Positions 44,704-54,342 of a stretch of DNA of 64,000 bases are shown here, in pieces (within the stretch, counting starts at the first letter, position 1; each line of letters begins with the position of its first letter). A program made the position numbers and the translations under genes. The DNA is from Sanguinoderma infundibulare. Its lineage: Eukaryota > Basidiomycota > Agaricomycetes > Polyporales > Polyporaceae. The DNA lies in contig JAVLRN010000004.1 of the NCBI GenBank assembly GCA_032821775.1, positions 930,001 to 994,000 of the forward strand. The letters are read 5' to 3'. A model generated the notes under the pieces. It had not been told where the DNA came from. It saw only the letters and a program-made list of their open reading frames with translations, and did no database searches.

Positions 44704-46215
44704 CATCTATGGCTCGGCCAGACTCCCTTTCATCCCAAGCTGACTGAATGTACATGGCGCGTACGTTCACACCATCAGCGACAATGTGGCCCCTATGTAC
44801 TCCAAGGTCAGTGATTCCAGTAGGTCATGGTATCATAACGTTGATTCTCCCTGCTGCTGATTTCATACGCTCTGCAGCGCCACAACCTCTCGGGCTGGTG
44901 AGCGGGTACATACCCAATCAAAGCCCGTGAGTCAAGCATACTCTTGTGTGGAGTGCAACAGCGTTGCATGACCCCAAGAGTTCTGACGACGGCCGCCCCA
45001 CGGTTAGGAGAGTAGGGATGGGACTGGGTGCGCGGGGGGTGTGCAAGAAGAATGATGAGGTGAGGACGAGTTGGAAAGCGGGTGTGAGCCTCAACAGGTG
45101 AGTTCGCTTCTCATCCATGGGTCCTGGCGTCCCGGGTCTCTCGCAAGACTCGCATTCCCTGCGCCTTCATTGCCTTGTCTGTGGCTCTCAGTATCTTGGA
45201 TTCCCTGCCCATATGTTATCGCTCATCATCCTTGTCCTCTCCGGTGATCCATGGACAAAATACATCCTCATCGTCCCATTCTCCCAATTTCCTGCAACAG
45301 ACATCAGTCTTTCCTCAGACAAGCGAGCAACAAGGGAGGTGAAGCAAACACACTTCTGCATCTTCCTGATCATCTTCGTTGTCCTCTATCATCTTTTTCA
45401 GCTTCAGCTGCCCTTTTCTGCCTCCTGCCCCACCAGTGCCGCCTCCACTGCCATTGTGCCTGTGCCAGAACTCGGCGCGCTGCATGCGCATGTGCGTCGC
45501 TGGCTCGCGGATGCGGAGCTGGCCGTCGTCGAGCACCAACTCCATGGTCTTTGCCCAGGGACTCAGGGGATGTCCTCTTTATCATCTGCTGTCTTCTGTT
45601 ATCTACACCGTGAGGACTCTGCCGCTGTCGTGGTGTACACTGGTGTCAGGCGGCAGTCCTTCAAGGGTAAGCACATCCCATTGGGCTTTCGCCCCCACTG
45701 TCTACCTAGAACATGTTGCTCAACTCTGTCCAGTTCAGTGTCTTTCCAGGCATCCACAACTCCATCTTCCCTCGTACGGATCCTTCGCCCCTGGTTACCT
45801 CCTAGTCAATCTCCACTGTATCGCCCAGAACGCCATCCAAATTTTCCACATTGATAGGCGAAAGCCAAGCGACCTTGAACCCGTCTATATCAGGTTAAAA
45901 CACGTATATTGCCTGTATCTACTTTAATCCCGTATGTGTATCTAGTAGAGAACTCCTGTATATCATCGACTCCCTTTGTTCAATCAAGCCTCACTTACGT
46001 GCTACTTGAGGAGGTGAAGCCACGTGGTGTCGGAAGACTATGTAGACGCTACTCGCAGATTCTTCACCATTCTCTCCTCCCTGCTGACAGCACCACAACC
46101 TGTTAGGCTCATGGCGCAATATATCAGAGTCAGAGACCATATATCCCATATAATGTGGGCAGAGGTAAATACGGATAGGCAGGTTTCGTTGATCACTTAG
46201 AAACGTTAACATTGT
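44704..46215. other. Unassigned region between gene fragments
   Basis: Contains long frames (for example 45117-45854) with no recognisable domain; I regard them as chance or decayed. No intact gene supported. Confidence 0.4.
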
Positions 46216-46982
46216 TTACAGACCTCGTCCTCCAGCCAATGGTTGTCGGGACGCATCCTGTTTAAGGATCATCACCGCGAGCATGCGTATGTGGATATTG
46301 GGAGGCACAAATCGATTATGGGCCATGGAAACGGATCGTATGAGGATGTGGGAGGGGGGTGGCTGAGGATGTCCACCTTGCGCCTTCGGGCATTCCTTCC
46401 CGAAAAGGGAATGTGGGTGGGCATTAACGACACTGACTTCAGCTTCGGCGTGCATGCCAAGGCCCGGGTCACCCTCCTGCGCTAGGAGGGGATTGGTTAC
46501 CTCCAGGGCTTTGGAAAAGCCCTGACGCAGGCAAGCAGCCCCTGGATATCTGACCTGGGACACTACTCCAAGCCAGAGACCACCGCGCTGGTTTGGCAAC
46601 CGCATCTTGCGGGTGCAGTTCTGGCACCGTGTAAGTCCGAACAAATGACGTGGATGATGGGGTCGCTGATGAGTAACATAGGATGCCACCTTCCCCATAG
46701 AGTTTGGTATTCGTCTGCATCAGACCACGAACATCACACCCATCCTGTATGACGCCCTGAAGGAGAGGTATGGGCGTGCAGAGGAGATCAACATATGGGA
46801 CCTTTTAGCAACGGATTGGGTCCCACTCCCACTGGAGCAGTCTTGGGATGTCCCCCTCAAGTACACGACGATCCTCATCAGGGCGTCTGAAGGTGTGGGT
46901 CTGACACCTGGCCTCGGGTGGGAAATTGAGGAGCTGGAGAGGCAGCATGGTGACACAGAAGATGTCGGGACTGACATGGAGG
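46216..46982 (+). pseudogene. Fragment of an unknown conserved-looking protein
   Basis: The plus-strand frame has LSGRILFKDHHREHAYVDIG, then MGHGNGSYEDVGGGW and VHAKARVTLLR, a TAG at 46483, and continues in the same frame with EGIGYLQGFGKALTQASSPW. After a GTAAGT..ACATAG intron comes FPIEFGIRLHQTTNITPILY up to about 46980. Continuous frames on both sides of the TAG suggest one gene broken by a nonsense change. Family not recognised. Confidence 0.45.
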
Positions 46983-47409
46983 TGAGCGCAACCCAGTGGA
47001 TGGGCGTCGGGACTGCCTGCTGACAGCAGTTGCACAGGGCCTCCTCTCAGGAGATGATCAGCGACAAGATGCTCACACAGGCGACGATCAGATGGAAGAT
47101 GGAGGGTGAGTTGCATGCAGCGGCGTTATGGGCCAACTTTAAAACTAATTGTTGGGGCGACGCTCAGCAGATCAGGAGATGATCAGAGCTCTGAGCGACT
47201 CCATTCAGAGACAGGTGATCATCTTATAGAAGATTAAAGGTGAGTTGCATGCAGTGGCATAGTAGGTCAACTTAAACCTAATCGCTCTTTCCAGTTGTTG
47301 TAGATTGATGTTCAAATTGGTGGCGGGCATGTGCCCTATCATGGGCGTCTGTAGAACTGTGGACAGACCGTTTATTAAACACTGGTGTAGCAATCCGTAC
47401 ATGGATACC

Positions 47410-47830
47410 ACGGCTCATGCGTGGACATCTTCGCGCCTGACCTGAACATCCTCTTGACATACATGGGGAGCAACTTGTCCATCACGACCATGTCTGGTAC
47501 CTCAATGGCATCGTTCCACACTGCCAGCCTGCTCGCGTACCTCCTTTTGCTCTACCCATCTGTGACCTTCAACCCCGCCCTTGGACCTGATCTCGCATCA
47601 GAGAAGGTCTACTCCTCACCGTTGTTGCTCTCCAACGCTTACACATTTGTGCACTTGGTGATGCCCTCATGGGTCACCACTTTTCCTCCCCCGCCCAAGC
47701 TCATGCAGGAGTCCGTCCTCCCTACGCGACGCTCACGCCCGCACAACTCAAGAAGGCAAGATGGCGCTCCTCATGGTTTGTATACCATATTGGGTGCTGG
47801 GCGCCTGACATACCAAATCCAGCTTTAAGC
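47410..47830 (+). pseudogene. Subtilisin-like (S8) protease fragment
   Basis: Reads VDIFAPDLNILLTYMGSNLS then MSGTSMASFHTASLLAYLLL, the catalytic-serine block of proteinase-K-type enzymes, with the usual Pro after GTSMAS replaced by Phe. A tail frame has LTPAQLKKARW. The Asp and His catalytic blocks are not present upstream. The inverted-repeat arm starts inside this fragment at 47639. Confidence 0.8.
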
Positions 47831-48724
47831 GTTTAACTTGCCATATTTGGCCTCTATCCCAATCCTTGGTCTCGACTCATCTGGCCTGGGCTCTATGCTA
47901 GGGTTCCTCATCACGTTCACTGCAACCACAGACAGGGACCAGTTCTTTGACATGTGGACAGGCCAGATGACCCTACCTTCACTAGCTTCCATGCCGCTGC
48001 CTGAGTTCCTTCTGGCAAGAAACCGACACTTAGACGTCAATAGATAAGAAATCTAGGGTCACCGTGCAGGTCACAGGGATGAAACAGACTTGGAAGAATG
48101 CCTGGCACTTCACATTGGCACCTTCTGGAGGCTGGTGAACAGTCTCAGCTCGAGCTTGATAGCCGGATTCCCCTTCTATTCGGTGATTTCCTCTGCTTGC
48201 TCCCATCGCCTCACACACTTTAATCCCCTGGGCTTCTGCACTTTAGCAAGTCTTGTATAACTTGGAGACAGGGAGGGTATGCCTCGGATACAAGACTGCA
48301 TTTGGGTGACACTGCATACAGGGGAGGCTAGTATGCATTTTGCTGCCAAAGTTAGCGGGCGCAGAGCAGATATGATTCTCATCAGGGTGCTGTCCAAAGT
48401 GAGCTTCTCGGTTCATTATGAGGATATGGAAGTTGGGTGCTCATCGCGCTCATGTTCACGAGTTCACTGGTGGCCAAACTTTGTGCCTGCTGTCTCTTCC
48501 CGACATGCTGGCGGATCTTTTCCACGTCTCAGGTGAGTGAGCGCTTATACATTTATAAATACCTCGGCTAGCGACGGGAAGTTCCGTCCCAGGCTTCCGA
48601 GTCAGCGTTGCCCGTTCGCTCCCGCTTACCAGCTCTCTTCCGCTCCCCAGCCTTCCACTCTCACTGCTTGTTGGCAATAGCCTCTTCTTTCTCGTTCCAC
48701 TCACCCACACCTGCCCTGTCCATT

Positions 48725-49940
48725 ATGTCCTTGACGTTTAACATGGATCCCGCGCTCTTTGGCTCCGGTAAGCGTGTTCTTGAAAAATGCGACGCTGACC
48801 GGTATTGACGAATAACCAGGCACATTTTGTAGGTCAACCTCTGGTGGGTTGATGCCTGCCGGAAACCCTTGGATGCACAGCGGCGCTGCCAATGCCACCC
48901 CCACCCCCAACCCGACGACCCCCCGCGCGTATGGGGCGGCGACCAGCTCTTTTGGCGGTACGCTCTTCACTGACGCCTCTGCCCACACCGGCTCTCTTGG
49001 TGGTACGCCCGTCCCTGCTGCCTCAGCCCACACCGGCTTTGGCGGTATGCCCGTCCCTGCTGCCTCAGCCCACACCGGCTTTGGCGGTACGCCCGTCCCT
49101 GCTGCCTCAGCCCACACCGGCTTTGGCGGTACGCCCGTCCCTGCTGCCTCAGCCCACACCGGCTTTGGCGGTATGCCCGTCCCTGCCGCCTCAGCCCACA
49201 CCGGCTTTGGCGGTAGTGCTCCCTTCCCTGCCGCCCCTGCCAGCGTATTCGATGATCCGAGGATTTCCCAAGAGTTGGGTGGGCTCTTCATGCGGGTGAG
49301 TGTTTCCATCTCTCATAGTAGGGTGTTTCTGATATAGCGAAGGTTTTCCGTTCCTTCTACCATGAGCGCGAGGGTGATCGTGACCGCCAGGACCATGGGC
49401 GCCAGCTCGAGCAGCAGGCTCGGCAGCAGATCGAGCAACAGGTAGATCAGCAGGCTGAGCAGCAGGCCGAGCAGCAGACAGCTCAACATGCAACCGGCTG
49501 GCAGAAGATCCTTGAGGTAGGTTGGTTCATTGGTTCATTCTTTATGTACCGCAAACTAACTTGACCTTATTTCAGGATCATACGCATCATCTCTCCCTTT
49601 CGGAAAAGGGACAGGAAGAGCAGAGGGAGCTGAGCCAAGGAATCTTAGCTGAACTCCGCACGACCAACTCTTCGCTGCATGGCCTCGATAAGAACATCGC
49701 TCATTTGTGTGGCTTAGCCACCGGTTTAAGCGAGCACGCTGGCATGTCGAGGCAGCACATTAAGTGAGTCCTTTCCTATTATGTCATACCAGATGCTGAC
49801 TTTCACAACCAGTGAGTCGAGCATGCACTTCTTCCCAGGCCACGGGGAGAATGCGCCTGCGCCTGCGCCCGTGCCTGCGCCTGCGCCTGCACCTGAGGCC
49901 AGGGATGATATGGGTGCCAACATGAGTGAGTGAAGGGCCT
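48725..49940 (+). CDS. FG/FGG-repeat coiled-coil protein (right-arm copy)
   Basis: Exon 1 starts MSLTFNMDPALFGSG (48725-48767). Exon 2 (from about 48822) has Pro/Thr/Ala-rich sequence and then five 14-residue repeats of the type PVPAASAHTGFGG, ending FDDPRISQELGGLFMR. Next comes a Gln-rich helix (QLEQQARQQIEQQVDQQAEQ), then an exon with LSLSEKGQEEQRELSQGILA and HLCGLATGLSEHAGMSRQHI, and a last exon with an Ala/Pro repeat ending near 49930. The frames and splice sites look intact. The role is unknown. The repeat region followed by a coiled coil could support self-assembly, which is inference from composition. Confidence 0.5.
49002..49212. repeat. 42-bp coding minisatellite, five units (two in the left arm)
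   Basis: Units of CCCGTCCCTGCTGCCTCAGC plus 22 more bases encode 14-residue repeats. The left arm has two units at 4495-4579. The three-unit (126-bp) difference is the only large difference between the arms. Confidence 0.9.
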
Positions 49941-50049
49941 CCCGTGGTGCTGGTGCAAGCGACATGGACTTTTTCGTTGTACCATAACATAGATTCTCGT
50001 TGTGCTCCCCTCTGCTCTGCTCCGCTCAGCTCTACCCTGGACTTCTTTA

Positions 50050-50205
50050 CATCGCCTATAGCTCGTCTCGTCTCAGCTCGTCTCGTCTCATCTCGTCTTG
50101 TCTTGTCTCATCTCATCTTGTCTCGTCTCATCTCGTCTCATCTCATCTCATCTTGTCTCGTCGCATGTCGTCTCGTCTCATCCCGTCTCGTCTCCTGTAT
50201 AACCC
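50050..50205. repeat. Simple repeat (TCTCATCTCGTC-like), right arm
   Basis: Same tract as 3502-3657 in inverse orientation. Confidence 0.9.
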
Positions 50206-50919
50206 CCATATATGTTTGGCGTTGTAAGAATAGTGATTCTCATTTTGACGTCAACCCATCAGAGGGCCCTGCCGACATGGAGCTGCCTCCAGCACCAGTG
50301 TCCTACCGTCAGCTACTTCCCAGTCCGCTCATCTTCCCCTCAGCTTATCAACGCCAACTGTTCTGGAACCTCCCCTTCCAGACCCCATGCTCAGCCAAGA
50401 ACCCATACCCTCGCATGATACCACCACGTTTTCCGACAGCGAACTCACAGGTATTTCGGGAGTTGTGGCGCTGTGGCGACCCCTTCAATGTCGTTACTGG
50501 ACATGAACGATGATCTGTAGGTCCGTCATAGATGCATATCCCAGGGTGAACTGACGGCCTGCACTCTAGCCTAGTCCAATGCCAGTGTTCTATCCCCTCC
50601 GAGATGCACGAGCATACGCGTATCGAGGAGCTTGGGATGAACTATGTTGTCCCGGACGACATCAAGCACTGGTACCGCTTGCAGCTGCAGAACCCTGCCC
50701 CAACGCCTGTGGCCGCTGAGAGCGCGGACGAGAATGTGGCTATGGATGTCGACCCAGCGACTCCGGAGCCAGCTGCATCATGCGCCGACCCTCAGGCTTC
50801 TGGACAGTAGTCGAATCACAGGGACGACTTCTGGGGATGGTCGCATGACAACAACATTATCTCCTACATCAACGTCTTTGGCAAGGTATAGGAATGCTTC
50901 GACCCTGCTTACGAATCAC
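50206..50919 (+). other. Open but unassigned segment before the DPP III piece (right arm)
   Basis: Contains an exon-like frame at 50604-50810 (HEHTRIEELGMNYVVPDDIK, then an acidic Ala/Pro tail) with an acceptor CTCTAG just upstream. It could be the end of the coiled-coil gene or an extra piece joined to the DPP III fragment. I cannot decide. The left arm has the same segment at 2788-3501. Confidence 0.35.
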
Positions 50920-51670
50920 TAACAACAAGATCGTGCCGCGCATCCCCGAGGACAAGTTCGGGGCCATGATCGCCAAGTCGGCGAATGCGGCCAACACTGT
51001 CCCGCTCTGGGACGAGCTCAAGGGCCACGTCTACCGGCTCGCGCCCGAGTCGGGCAACTCCATCGGCAAGCGCACCCTCGGCCACGTCTCGAATTACTAC
51101 CTCGGCGAGCCGTCTACGGACGAGGAGGTCGCTGCGATCCAGGCTGCGGCTGAGAAGCTCAGCTTATCCATTCTGAACACTCGGTGAGTGGTCACTTGAG
51201 TCTGGAGAATCTTTGAGGATGGGGACAAGGCTGAGTGCAATGGCGAGGTAGTGTGCGGAAGGATAGCCCCGACACCTTCATGCCCCTGATCGCATCTGCG
51301 GACACCAAGCCGAAGGAGGTCCACGAGTTCAAGATTGGGGAGAGGCATGCGAAGCTCACCGTCGAGTACGGCGATTTTTCCGGGTCCATGAAGAAGGCTG
51401 CTGATGCGCTCGTCGAGGTGAGACGTGCCACCACGAGGCTCTTGACAAGTCTGACTGGTTGTACAGGCGAACAGGCGAAGAAGTATGCTGCTAACGACCA
51501 CCAGGTTGCTATGCTGGAGAAGTACATCGAATCGTAAGTCCGCTCAATGTCGATTATCTATCGGAGACTTCTGACATGCGACCGGCACTCATAGTTTCAA
51601 GATGGGTTCGATCGATGCCCACATCAAGGGTTCGGAGCACTGGGTATGGGACGTCGGGCCCGTCGTCGAG
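50920..51670 (+). pseudogene. Dipeptidyl-peptidase III N-terminal fragment (right arm)
   Basis: Exons carry KIVPRIPEDKFGAM, HVSNYYLGEPSTDEEVAAIQ and LSILNTR, then HEFKIGERHAKLTVEYGDFS, KKYAANDHQVAMLEKYIES and FKMGSIDAHIKG, then HWVWDVGPVVE. DPP III (M49) is a cytosolic zinc exopeptidase that removes dipeptides. The zinc motif HELLGH is beyond the break. Homology ends at about 51670 and TOM1-like sequence starts within a few bases. Splicing the intron at 51419-51467 gives a frame shift, so no DPP III activity is expected. Confidence 0.8.
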
Positions 51671-53012
51671 TTGATTTCGCAAACAGCGTCGCGTCGGACT
51701 CGCTCGCCCAAGTCATTCGCACAATGGCCGAGGCGGCGACGAACGAGACGCTCACATTCCTCGTCAAGCTGGTGCAAGAGTCGCTGGAGGATTGCAAGGA
51801 CTTCTGGGAGATGATGGAGGAGCAACCTAAGTTGTTGAGCCTGGTCGAGTTCACAGGTAAGCCTGACATTGAAACTGCATCGATGATCGTCTACTAATGC
51901 AATGTCTATAGCCAGCGAAGAGGAAGAGAAGGCGAATTCGAGATTCCGCAAGTTGATCACGCTGCACACCCGGACTTCTTTGCTGTCCGATATCTACGCT
52001 ACCGCGGGCTACACGCACGGTCGCGTGACCCAGACGCTTCTGCAGTCTCTGCTTGTGCGCACGCCTAATCCGCTTCAGGATCTCGGTTCTCTCCACCGTG
52101 CGTGTGTTTGGGAGAACATTGTCCTCAAGGCCGTCCTCTCATCGCGGGGCATTGACATCGCTCAGCCTCATGACCTACTACTCTCGAGCCTCCTCTGGTC
52201 TGCAGCTACAGCAACTCAGTATCAGTCGTCGTCATCGACGCCTTCTGGTGCCGCAAATGCAATGTCAACCAGCACAGCAGCAAACGGCGCTTCCGCGTCG
52301 GCGGGTACTGCCAATGGCGCTCCGTCGACCGGCGCCATGAATGGACCTGAGCCAACTGAGCCATGGACGTCGACGAGCACACCTCCTGTTCACGCGAAGG
52401 AGGAGCAGCCGTGGGACAAGAACGCGAAGGGTCTCAAGCACCTCGTGAGCCAGATCCCGAGTGCATTGGCACTGTTCTTCCAATGTGAGTGATCGGCTAA
52501 TGATTGGGAAGAGTGCGGTGCTGACATTGGATTTGCAGCTATTGTTCGCTTGTTCCAGACACGTCGGAGCAGCGACACGGCCCAGAAGCAGAAGGTCAAA
52601 GGGGCTCGGGTATAATCGGAGAGGTTCTTGTCAAGTATCTCGAGCAAAAGCCGTTCAGTGAGTCCAGGCGGAGTTTACGTCCTTGTCGTGGTCATTGGTC
52701 CCGCGCTCTAGGCGAAAAGTTGTCTATCTTCTCGTACTACACCTCAATGTATGTTGAATACAATGACAGTTCTTCTGGTGGATGGCAAGTTCATACGCGT
52801 ATTCACGATAGATCATCCTGACTGTTCTTCGTTCCTAGAGCGGCCGTCACAGAAGACTCTGCAAACGATGCTTTTGGTCGCATTTGTCCAGATTGGAGGT
52901 CTCGAGGCCATGCTTATGTAGTTCTGCAGAATTGTTGTTGGAGGCAAGGTTGTCGACACGTTTATCAACCGTGACATGGAGCGGAGGGCCTGGGAGTGGC
53001 ATAAGCATAGTG
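51671..53012 (+). pseudogene. TOM1/HUWE1-like E3 ubiquitin-ligase fragment (right arm)
   Basis: Starts directly after DPP III sequence with FANSVASDSLAQVIRTMAEA. After an intron (51858-51911) comes a 190-residue exon with LITLHTRTSLLSDIYATAGY, LGSLHRACVWENIVLKAVLS, a Ser/Thr/Ala insert and LKHLVSQIPSALALFFQ. Further pieces, IVRLFQTRRSSDTAQKQK, IIGEVLVKYLEQKPF and TMLLVAFVQIGGLEAML, lie in changing frames. These match the N-terminal armadillo-like region of TOM1/HUWE1 HECT ligases. The HECT domain is missing. It is a captured internal fragment. Confidence 0.75.
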
Positions 53013-53329
53013 AGCACTTCACTTACATAGGGGCGGTTTCATCTCAAATCATGCGTTAGCCTTGTGAAGCTGCGGAAGCAGGGAGCCCGAAGTTTGAACT
53101 TGAATGAGCCGGACATGGTTCATCTCCGGTAAATCATAGGCGGACTGGTCACTGTCGAGAAGCCCGGGACTCGGACGAAGCTGGGGCTCGGATCTGACTC
53201 ATGTAACCACACCTTATCCACTTTTGCTACATGCGCTGAAGTTAGTATTCCGCCAAATGTGATATTGACTCACCAAAAATCCATGTTCGAGAACTCCTGT
53301 ATGATGCGCGGTGCGTTTCTGATCTCCCT

Positions 53330-53640
53330 CTAGATGGAGGCGAACCGATCGACACAAAGTCAAATCGGGATCACAAGCGTCCAGTGGTCTGCGGCGACAA
53401 ACTGGAGCTGCGATGAGGGATGTGGGGAATGGGATGAGCGATCTTGATGGACGGCTGCGAGCAAGTGAGTTAGTATGTATACCCCACCTCGGCCCAGAAA
53501 ACCGATACGTACCTGGGGACAGACTTCCAAATGATGGCCCACGGGGAAGAAGATGACTGAGGCGAGTGGATGGTGATGTGTGGGGAGGTGCGGGGACGAT
53601 GGGCTGGACGACGAGTAGAGCGACGGCGGGAGGCGACTCG
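53330..53640 (-). promoter_or_regulatory. Repeated 5' leader at outer end of right arm (copy 4)
   Basis: Reverse-complement equivalent of bases 67-377 of the window. It has the conserved block near 53340-53410 and lies head-to-head with the leader of the intact F1 gene, with the palindromic element between them. Confidence 0.65.
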
Positions 53641-53805
53641 AAATGACCAAGTCCATGCCTGACTTGGCAGTGGCGGGCCTGAGTCAGGCGGGCCGGCTGC
53701 GCCCCGACGCCACAATTCTGGCAGTTGTGGTGGGCGTAAGTCACGTGTGCTGGGCCGGCTGCGCCCTGACGCCACAATTGTGGAGGCGTGGACTTGGTCG
53801 CCTCC
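53641..53805. mobile_element. Palindromic MITE-like element (copy 4, longer variant)
   Basis: Begins AAATGACCAAGTCCATGCCT and ends AGGCGTGGACTTGGTCGCC. It has two GCCGGCTGCGCCC(C/T)GACGCCACAATT blocks instead of one, so it is longer (about 165 bp) than the 132-bp copies. It forms the centre between two divergent leaders. Confidence 0.75.
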
Positions 53806-54342
53806 CGCCATCGCTCTACTCGTCGTCCCGCCCGACGCTCTACTCGTCGTCCCGCCCATCGTCCCCGCACGTCCCCGTATATCACCATCGACTCCGACCT
53901 CACGTTCGCCTGCATCATCTGCAGTCGCCTTCTCCAGGTACGTATCTGTTTTCCGGGCCTAGGCAGGGCATGCATGACGCGAACGTGTTTGCGTCGTGTA
54001 TGCCCCGCCTAGGCCCATGATAGTGCCCGCGCTGACCTTCAATGTCATCGTTTTCAGGTCTTCCCCTTCCTCCGCCAAAGCAAGGATATTCGCGCGCAAA
54101 ACAAATAGCCTCCACTGCGTACATGCGTCGCTTTTCCATTTTGACCGATACCAACTCACTTGCTTGCAGCCGTCCATCAAGATCGCTCATTCCATCCCCC
54201 ACTTCCTTCATCGCAGCTCCAGTTTGTCGCCGCAGACCACTGGACGCTTGTGATCCCGATTTGACTTTGCATCGATCGATTCGCCTCCATCGGCCCTGCC
54301 GCCCCCACCGTAATCTGGCATTAACTTGCTCTTCCAGTCCCC
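53806..54342 (+). promoter_or_regulatory. Repeated 5' leader upstream of the intact F1 gene (copy 5)
   Basis: Includes a short open frame with ITIDSDLTFACIICSRLLQ ending at a GTACGTATC donor-like site. An acceptor-like TGCTTGCAG follows near 54170, and then the conserved block at 54215-54295 just before the F1 ATG at 54343. Donor and acceptor signals suggest a spliced 5' untranslated region. Confidence 0.6.

Larger units (their letters stand above)
47639..53706. repeat. Right arm of ~6-kb inverted repeat
   Basis: Reverse complement of 1-5942 plus 126 bp of extra minisatellite. The outer end matches the left window edge exactly and could continue beyond the window on the left side. At the outer end the arm meets a palindromic element shared with the leader of the intact F1 gene. 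Confidence 0.95.

Noticed and set aside
45720..45790. Possible serine hydroxymethyltransferase piece (QFSVFPGIHNS)
   Set aside because: Only a few residues resemble the family motif and the rest does not align; too weak to call.
45117..45854. 245-codon plus-strand frame
   Set aside because: Low-complexity hydrophobic content with no domain, and overlapping frames of similar length on both strands.
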